A stretch of DNA of 64,000 bases. It comes from Haloarchaeobius amylolyticus. GTDB lineage: Archaea > Halobacteriota > Halobacteria > Halobacteriales > Natrialbaceae. Shown here in pieces: positions 58,999 through 64,000 of this stretch. The position numbers were made by a program, and so were the translations under genes. Each line of letters opens with the position of its first letter. Position 1 is the stretch's first letter. Where the stretch lies: NCBI RefSeq assembly GCF_026616195.1, contig NZ_JANHDH010000001.1, positions 434,001 to 498,000 of the forward strand, given 5' to 3'. The notes under the pieces were generated by a model, which worked only from the letters and a program-made list of their open reading frames with translations, searched no databases and was not told where the DNA came from.

Positions 58999-60675
58999 TC
59001 AGTGCGCCACCGCCGCGCCAGCGTGGTCGGCGACGACGATGCGTTCGTTATCGTCCTCACCGTCCTCCAGTTCCACCTCGTGGACCGAGACGTGGAGGAA
59101 CGTGATCGGCGGCGGGAACAGGCCGTCTTCGAGCTGGAGGTCCGGGTCGAGCGTCGAGAGGCTGGAGTCGTAGGTCATCTCGGTGCTCTGGCCGAGTTTG
59201 GTCGGGCCGCCGACGATGGCGCCGTGGATCTCAGAGCCACCCTGGATGATGCAGACGTCCCAGCCATCGCAGGTGTCGGCATTCTTGTAGCGGTCGTAGA
59301 CAGGATTCGCCTCGTTCGAGTCGAGTGCCGGCTCGTCGCGGGGTGCGTAGATGGTCCCGTAGAACTCCGTGTTCGACCCGCCGGTGATGTAGACGGTGGT
59401 CTCGGAGGTCCCGTATATCTGCAGGCGTTCCGGCTCGTCCTCCTCGCCGGCCACGCTCTTTTTCATCCCGTAGTCGCCAGTCATGTAGACCTTGAACGAG
59501 GCGTTGCCCGTCTCGTTGTTGATGTTCAGGTCCTCCTTTTCGAGGTAGAGACTTCCGTTCAGGATAAGCGTCACGTCACCGTTCCCGAGGTCGACGTCGA
59601 TGGACTGACTGTCAGCGACGACGTCCGAATCCGCGAAGTAGGTCTTTCCGTCCTTCAGTTCGGTCGTCGCCGGGTCGACTGTCGTGATGGAGCTACTGTT
59701 CTTCGCCGTGTCGACCTTCGTCTCGATCACCATGTCGATCTCCGAGAGGTCCGACTCGACGTTCTGTTGCGTCGTCCCGGTGATGTTCCCACTTCCCCCC
59801 GTGGAGATGTTCCCTTCCGCCCGGACCGGCCCGTTTATCTGTGGGCTGCCGTTGTCGACGGTCACATCCCCATCGGCACCGCCGGTCGCGTACACCCCCT
59901 GGGTGAAGTTGGTGTCCGCCATCGGCCGCCCGAGCTTGACCAGCACCGTCTCGTTCGCGTCGTCGACCGAGACGGCGACGTTGTTGGTGCGGTCCCGGAG
60001 GTACTGGGCCCAGCCGTTGTAGTACTTGCTCTGGATCTCGACGGTCACGAGCTCGCCCTCGACGTAGCCCACGTTGTTCACCGGGGCCATCGTCTGGTTC
60101 TTGGATATCTCGACGACGCCGGAGGAGAGCTGTTGTTCGCCACTGACCGTCGGAATTGGCAGGTTCAGCGTGCCGTCGCGGTAGTGGAACTGCGGCGAGG
60201 CGACCATGCTGGCGTCGCCACCGGTGCCACGCCAGACGCCGCCAGCCTGGTAGGCGTAGACGCTGCCGTCCCGCCTGTACTCTATCGAGCCGAAGGACTC
60301 GTTCGCTATCTCTGTCCCGTTGGCGGAGACGACGATGCGGCCGGTGTTCTTCCGGAAGACGGCGCCCTCTTTCGTTCTGATGTCGAAGTCCACCTGCCGG
60401 GTCGCACCCCCACCGAGGGCGACGGAGTCGACGCCCTCGTCGAGCTGGACGAACACCTGCTCGATGCGCTGGTCCTCGGCATCGTCTTTCGATTCCTGCA
60501 GGGCGACACCACCGAGGACGACGATGGACACCGAGCCGATGGCGACGATGCCCACGAGGAGGACGACGGCGAGGATGGCGGACTGCCCTCGCTCGTCCCG
60601 GTGTGTCACACCACGAGTGCCGTCGGGTCCGCTGCCCCCAGCAGCCGGACCGTGGGTCGGGAAAGCACCTCTCAT
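58999..60675 (-). CDS. Pilin-like surface protein paralogue (copy E)
   Basis: A 558-residue protein, first of the five in transcription order. Leader MRGAFPTHGPAAGGSGPDGT, then ERG/QSAILAVVLLVGIVAIG (cleavage between residues 30 and 31 if it follows the prepilin rule; helix 31-55). Shared: VYAYQAGGVWRGTG, QGVYATGGADGDVTVDNGSP, NGPVRAEGNISTGGSGNITG, VTLILNGSLYLEKEDLNIN, CDGWDVC and PPPITFLHVSVHEVELEDGE. Many Asn-x-Ser/Thr sequons could be glycosylated on the surface. CTATATG (about 60702-60708) is centred near 27-30 bases before ATG 60675. Confidence 0.85.
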   Translation of the reverse strand: MRGAFPTHGPAAGGSGPDGTRGVTHRDERGQSAILAVVLLVGIVAIGSVSIVVLGGVALQESKDDAEDQRIEQVFVQLDEGVDSVALGGGATRQVDFDIRTKEGAVFRKNTGRIVVSANGTEIANESFGSIEYRRDGSVYAYQAGGVWRGTGGDASMVASPQFHYRDGTLNLPIPTVSGEQQLSSGVVEISKNQTMAPVNNVGYVEGELVTVEIQSKYYNGWAQYLRDRTNNVAVSVDDANETVLVKLGRPMADTNFTQGVYATGGADGDVTVDNGSPQINGPVRAEGNISTGGSGNITGTTQQNVESDLSEIDMVIETKVDTAKNSSSITTVDPATTELKDGKTYFADSDVVADSQSIDVDLGNGDVTLILNGSLYLEKEDLNINNETGNASFKVYMTGDYGMKKSVAGEEDEPERLQIYGTSETTVYITGGSNTEFYGTIYAPRDEPALDSNEANPVYDRYKNADTCDGWDVCIIQGGSEIHGAIVGGPTKLGQSTEMTYDSSLSTLDPDLQLEDGLFPPPITFLHVSVHEVELEDGEDDNERIVVADHAGAAVAH

Positions 60676-60700
60676 CACATCGAGACTGGCAGGGACCGAA

Positions 60701-60709
60701 CATATAGGG
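60701..60709 (-). promoter_or_regulatory. TATA element for copy E
   Basis: Minus-strand CCTATATG is centred about 28 bases before ATG 60675, the leaderless spacing. Confidence 0.5.
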
Positions 60710-60887
60710 GGACTACGGTTGTGGACCGTTTTCGCCGTTCACACGGGCGTCACGCGGGTACGACGCACCCGTGCTTTCACGCGGTGCACGCAGAAAGAAG
60801 AATCGAGAAGAGGCTTTGAACGGTCTCGGGCGTTTCTGAACTATTCAACGAATTCACACGAACGGGCGATTGCCGCGAGGGGGGCCC

Positions 60888-61736
60888 TCAGCGCGGTTGC
60901 CACTCGGGCTCTCTGTCCTCGAAGAACGCGTCGATGCCCTCGTTCTTGTCCTCGTTGGCGAACAGCAGCGCGAAGAGTTCGGCCTCGTACTCGATACCCT
61001 CTTCGAGGCCCATCCGCGAGCCCGCCTTGACGGCCTTCTTGGCGATCTCGAGTGCGAGCGGGGACTTCGCGGCCATCTGGCCGGCGAGGTCGTAGACGCG
61101 CTCGTCAAGGTCCTCCTCGGGGTAGACCTCGTCGACGAGCCCGATGTCGTTGGCCTCCGCGGCGTCGATGAGTTCGCCAGAGAGGATGAGCCGCATGGCC
61201 TGACCCTCGCCGACGAGGCGGGGGAGGCGCTGGGTCGCGCCACCGCCGGGCATGATACCGAGGTTGATCTCGGGCTGGCCGAGCTTCGAGCCTTCCTGTG
61301 CGATGCGCACGTCACAGCCGAGCGCGAGTTCGGAGCCGCCGCCGAGGCAGTGCCCGTTGATGCGGGCGATGACCGGTTTCTCCAGGTCGTCGACGTACTC
61401 GTACACGCGGGGGCGCTTGGAGGCGTCGCGCTGTTCGATGGCGTCGCGCTCGCGCAGTTCCGTCACGTCCGCGCCCGCGACGAACGAACTCGACTCGTCG
61501 GAACCGGTGAGGACGACCACGCGGATGGCGGAGTCGGCCTCGACCGCGTCGAGCACCGACTTGAGTTCGCGCCGGAGCTGGGCGTTCAGCGCGTTCCGGG
61601 AGTCCGGCCGGTTCAGGACGACGGTCCCGACGCCCTCGGCGTGGTCACCGACCGTGACGTCCACGAGGTCGCACTCCTCGGCGGCCGCGACGGCGTCGGC
61701 ACCGTCCGACTCCGCGTCGGTCGCGTCCTCACCCAT
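60888..61736 (-). CDS. Enoyl-CoA hydratase/isomerase family
   Basis: A 282-residue crotonase-fold enzyme of fatty acid or acyl-CoA breakdown. After a 25-residue acidic N-terminal extension, the oxyanion-hole block VLNRPDSRNALNAQL and FVAGADVTEL appear, then the two catalytic Glu positions: GGGSELALGCD and GQPEINLGIMPGGGATQRL. It hydrates 2-enoyl-CoA to 3-hydroxyacyl-CoA. Its ATG overlaps the stop of the dehydrogenase gene (TGATG), so both steps of beta-oxidation are made from one message. Confidence 0.94.
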   Translation of the reverse strand: MGEDATDAESDGADAVAAAEECDLVDVTVGDHAEGVGTVVLNRPDSRNALNAQLRRELKSVLDAVEADSAIRVVVLTGSDESSSFVAGADVTELRERDAIEQRDASKRPRVYEYVDDLEKPVIARINGHCLGGGSELALGCDVRIAQEGSKLGQPEINLGIMPGGGATQRLPRLVGEGQAMRLILSGELIDAAEANDIGLVDEVYPEEDLDERVYDLAGQMAAKSPLALEIAKKAVKAGSRMGLEEGIEYEAELFALLFANEDKNEGIDAFFEDREPEWQPR

Positions 61737-62620
61737 CAGTCGTCACCCCAGTCGCCGCTCGTGCCGACGATCTCGCCGTCCTCCCAGACGTAGAAGCCCT
61801 CGCCGGTCTTCTTGCCGAGCTTGCCGGCGCGAACCTTCTGCTTGAGCAGTTGCGGCGGGCGGAAGCGCTCGCCCAGCTCTTCGCGCAGGTACTCGAGGAT
61901 GTCGAGACGCACGTCGAGCCCGACCACGTCACCCAGCTCGATGGGGCCCATCGGGTGGTTGTACCCGAGTTCCATCGCGGTGTCGATGTCCTGCGGGGAG
62001 GCGACGCCCTCCTCCAGCATCCGGATGGCCTCCACGCCGAGGGAGACGCCGAGACGCGAGGACGCGAAGCCGGCGGAGTCCCGGACCGTCACGGGTTCGC
62101 GGTCGATACCGGAGACGAACTCCTGGGCGAATTCGACGGTGTCCTCGCTGGCCTGTTCCGGCACGACGATCTCGACCAGTTGCATGATGTGGACCGGGTT
62201 GAAGAAGTGCAGTCCGACGGCGCGCTGGTCGTGGTCGAGCGCGCTGGCGATCTCCGTGACCGAGAGCGAGGAGGTGTTCGAGGCGATGACGGTGTCGTCG
62301 CCCGCGAGTGCCTCCACGTCCTCGAAGGTCTGCTTCTTCAGGTCCATCTTCTCCGGGACCGCCTCGACGACGATGTCCGCGCCCGGGACCGCCTCGTCGA
62401 GGTCGACCGCGGTATCGATGCGGTCGAGCGTCTCCTCCATCTCGGCTTCGGTGACCTTGCCGCGGTCGACCCCGCCCTGGAGGTTCTTGCGGATGCCCTC
62501 TATCCCGTTCTCGACGTACTCCTGTTCGATGTCGCGCATCGTGACGGAGTGGCCGGCCATGGCGCAGACCTGTGTGATTCCGTGCCCCATCGTGCCTGCT
62601 CCGAGTACACAGACTTTCAT
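61736..62620 (-). CDS. 3-hydroxyacyl-CoA (3-hydroxybutyryl-CoA) dehydrogenase
   Basis: A 294-residue NAD-dependent dehydrogenase. Rossmann motif VCVLGAGTMGHGI at residues 3-15, catalytic His region GLHFFNPVHIMQLVEIV, SNTSSLSVTEIA, and C-terminal helical dimer domain with ELGYNHPMGPIELGDVVGLD and DGEIVGTS. Oxidises 3-hydroxyacyl-CoA to 3-ketoacyl-CoA. ATG 62620 is chosen as the first start before the GxGxxG fold; an upstream in-frame ATG adds 17 residues with no family match. It is upstream of and coupled to the enoyl-CoA hydratase gene. Confidence 0.95.
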   Translation of the reverse strand: MKVCVLGAGTMGHGITQVCAMAGHSVTMRDIEQEYVENGIEGIRKNLQGGVDRGKVTEAEMEETLDRIDTAVDLDEAVPGADIVVEAVPEKMDLKKQTFEDVEALAGDDTVIASNTSSLSVTEIASALDHDQRAVGLHFFNPVHIMQLVEIVVPEQASEDTVEFAQEFVSGIDREPVTVRDSAGFASSRLGVSLGVEAIRMLEEGVASPQDIDTAMELGYNHPMGPIELGDVVGLDVRLDILEYLREELGERFRPPQLLKQKVRAGKLGKKTGEGFYVWEDGEIVGTSGDWGDD

Positions 62621-62722
62621 GAACGATACCGCTCGGGCGAGGGCCGTAAACGTTGGCGCTTCGGCAGGCAAGCGTATGATTGTCAGTGCCTGACAGGGCC
62701 GCGACGACGGCCAGATTCGGGG

Positions 62723-64000
62723 TCAGTGCTCGGGGTCGTACAGCCAGAGCTGGTTCGGTGCGTGCGGGCCGTCCTCTCCGACGAGGACGCGCCCGTCCGG
62801 GAGCACCACGACGTTGTCCGGCCCCCAGAAGGTGGTCTGGGAGCCGGCGACCGCGGGCTCGATGCGGGCCACGTCGAAGTCGGTGTCGAGCCGTGCCCGG
62901 TACAGCACCCCGTAGGGGTGACGGTCCAGCACGATGTCGTCCCGGGGGCGGGCGTCGAACCCGCTTGCGTCGGCCGAGCGCATCGTCCCCCGGACCGCGG
63001 AGACCACGATGTAGAGGAAGTCACCCGGTTCCGCGCCGGGGCGGACGTTGACGCCCTCCATCTTGTTCCACTCGGCGGTCGCTCCCCTCGCCAGGGCGGC
63101 CTGCCGGGATTCGAGGAACGCGACGCGGTCGTCGGCGGCCTCGCCGGCCGCCCACGCCTGTACGTCGTCGCGGGTGAGGTACCGGGCGGGCGAGTCGGTC
63201 TCGCCAGCGGTGCCCTGCGTGTCGCCGACTTCCTGCCCCTCGTACTCGGCGACCCAGCGAGCGATCTCGGCTTCTCGTCCGTGCGCCAGCCGAACCCAGT
63301 CCACGTCGAACCCGACGGTCGCCGGGTCCGTTCCCGGGTCCTGCGTGAGTTTCGCGGCGAAGAGCGTCCCCGCCGAGAGGTCGCCCGGCGCGTCGGCGAC
63401 GAACTTGAACAGCACGCCGCCGGCCGCGTCGTCGCTGAGATACACGGTACGCCGGTCCGGCATGACAACCGCGGCCTCGTGGGAGAACCGGCCGAGTGCG
63501 AACCGGCGCGTCGGTGCTGGTGTCCGCGCCAGCGGCTCGGTCACCTCCACGATCCAGCCGTACCGGTACGGGTTCCCCGGCCGGCCGAGGTAGCGTTCGA
63601 CCTGCAGGTGTGCGTCCTTCCAGGTCGTGCCCGCGTACCAGTTCGCCGCCGGCGGTTCGTACTCCTCCGAGAGCAGTGGTGTGCCCCACGGCGACACCGT
63701 CCCGAAGCAGGTGTTCCAGAGGCCGTCGAGCGCCCGGAGGTCGAGGTTCTCGGCACCCCGGACCTGCCAGCCCGCGCCCGTCCGCTGGAGGTGCAGCCTG
63801 CTCACCGCCGCCGGGATGTGTTCCCACGCCGTGTAGAGGTAGCCCTGCGACGGGTCGTCGGGGAAGGCGACGAACCCGTTGAAGTCCGGCTTGCTCGCGT
63901 CGGTGAGCTCGGTTCCGTCCGCCGCGTACGTCACGCCGATGCGCTCCCCGGTCGCCAGCCGGTCGCCGCCGTTGCAGAGCACGCGATGGGCCCCGATGCA
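62723..64000 (-). CDS. PhoX-like/DUF839 protein, 5' part beyond the window
   Basis: The frame is open to the right edge, so the N terminus is missing; the visible part is 425 residues. Landmarks: GTPLLSEEYEPPA, RYGWIVEVTEP, GRFSHEAAVVMPDRRTVYLS, GGVLFKFVADAPGDLSAGTL, AEWNKMEGV and VVLPDGRVLVGEDG, as in PhoX-type (DUF839) beta-propeller phosphatases that use Ca2+ and Fe. The protein is probably secreted through Tat in this family, but the signal lies outside the window. Substrate: phosphoesters are likely, not proved. Convergence with nothing here; next gene upstream unknown. Confidence 0.88.
   Translation of the reverse strand, partial: CIGAHRVLCNGGDRLATGERIGVTYAADGTELTDASKPDFNGFVAFPDDPSQGYLYTAWEHIPAAVSRLHLQRTGAGWQVRGAENLDLRALDGLWNTCFGTVSPWGTPLLSEEYEPPAANWYAGTTWKDAHLQVERYLGRPGNPYRYGWIVEVTEPLARTPAPTRRFALGRFSHEAAVVMPDRRTVYLSDDAAGGVLFKFVADAPGDLSAGTLFAAKLTQDPGTDPATVGFDVDWVRLAHGREAEIARWVAEYEGQEVGDTQGTAGETDSPARYLTRDDVQAWAAGEAADDRVAFLESRQAALARGATAEWNKMEGVNVRPGAEPGDFLYIVVSAVRGTMRSADASGFDARPRDDIVLDRHPYGVLYRARLDTDFDVARIEPAVAGSQTTFWGPDNVVVLPDGRVLVGEDGPHAPNQLWLYDPEH

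Larger units (their letters stand above)
51485..60675 (-). other. Tandem cluster of five pilin-like surface protein paralogues
   Basis: Five same-strand genes (51485-53131, 53254-54882, 55086-56813, 57017-58654, 58999-60675), each 542-575 residues. All share a basic N terminus, a single hydrophobic helix preceded in four copies by R-G-x-S, shared blocks (the IEY-x-YAYQAGGVWRGTG block in four copies), a beta-rich body with repeated N-V-T-L/D-V-T-V strands, the motif C-x-GWD-x-C, and a final block PPPITFLHVSVH-like in four copies. Gaps are 344, 203, 203 and 122 bp and most contain a TATA element, so each gene seems independently transcribed. Confidence 0.85.

Noticed and set aside
59002-60819. 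Long plus-strand frames antisense to the pilin-like paralogues (also in 51515-52903, 53305-54981, 55587-56969 and 57074-58642)
   Set aside because: They repeat in each copy only because the sense genes are paralogous; they are rich in Arg, Val and Asp-His runs typical of shadows and lack motifs.
1-64000. CRISPR arrays, transposase genes, rRNA genes
   Set aside because: No regularly spaced repeats, no IS transposase motifs and no rRNA core sequences were seen.

Overview
The window is from a haloarchaeon (class Halobacteria). The DNA is GC-rich, the proteins are rich in Asp and Glu, many genes start directly after an archaeal TATA element (leaderless layout), secreted proteins carry Tat-type or lipobox signals, and the tRNA-Trp gene has the bulge-helix-bulge intron usual in this group. 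Species cannot be named from the sequence alone. Products were recognised from motifs and remembered families; no database search was run.

Layout. 1-5.1 kb: the end of an acidic protein, a SipW-type surface protein, an HD phosphohydrolase coupled to an amidohydrolase. 5.1-10.4 kb: UspA, a small membrane peptide, birA, tyrS, a glycine-zipper peptide, a DoxX/flavin-reductase pair with a 24-codon leader gene, and an SRPBCC protein. 10.5-14.4 kb: an ABC-2 exporter operon whose first permease is fused to a PrsW-like membrane protease. 14.4-18.2 kb: VOC, PKD-like, aldo/keto reductase, aspartoacylase-like and macro-domain genes, then a small gene behind a DtxR-type palindrome. 18.2-31.4 kb: a frameshifted gene remnant, an aldehyde dehydrogenase, two paralogous lipoproteins, a YbaK-type editing protein, an ADP-forming acyl-CoA synthetase coupled to a DRTGG/phosphotransacetylase-like protein, a three-gene membrane operon, a CNNM/CBS protein, an aminotransferase and a PRC-barrel protein.

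31.4-39.2 kb: a TrkA-N/DHH protein, then tRNA-Lys(CTT), whose 3' end is the target of an integrated element of about 6.1 kb. A perfect 25-bp direct repeat (33148-33172 and 39213-39237) bounds it. Inside are a regulator-like protein, a 621-residue helicase-like protein, an 84-residue protein and a tyrosine recombinase beside the right repeat, together with about 1 kb of gene-poor DNA. The element is visibly less GC-rich than its host.

39.6-51.5 kb: two small zinc-finger genes, guaB, a coupled small ORF and DUF5794-like gene, a DUF5795-like gene, tRNA-Trp, a lipoprotein, a tightly overlapping operon (Lrp/RCK_C regulator, zinc ribbon, UspA, APC transporter with two UspA domains), a WtpA-like binding protein, cysS and a DUF6517-like lipoprotein.

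51.5-60.7 kb holds the most striking feature: five tandem, same-strand paralogues of about 540-575 residues. Each has a pilin-like N-terminal hydrophobic segment, a long beta-rich body that resembles bactofilin-like polymer-forming repeats, and an invariant C-x-GWD-x-C motif. Most have their own TATA element. They look like a surface or filament subunit family diversified by tandem duplication. The window ends with an enoyl-CoA hydratase/3-hydroxyacyl-CoA dehydrogenase pair and part of a PhoX-like (DUF839) protein.
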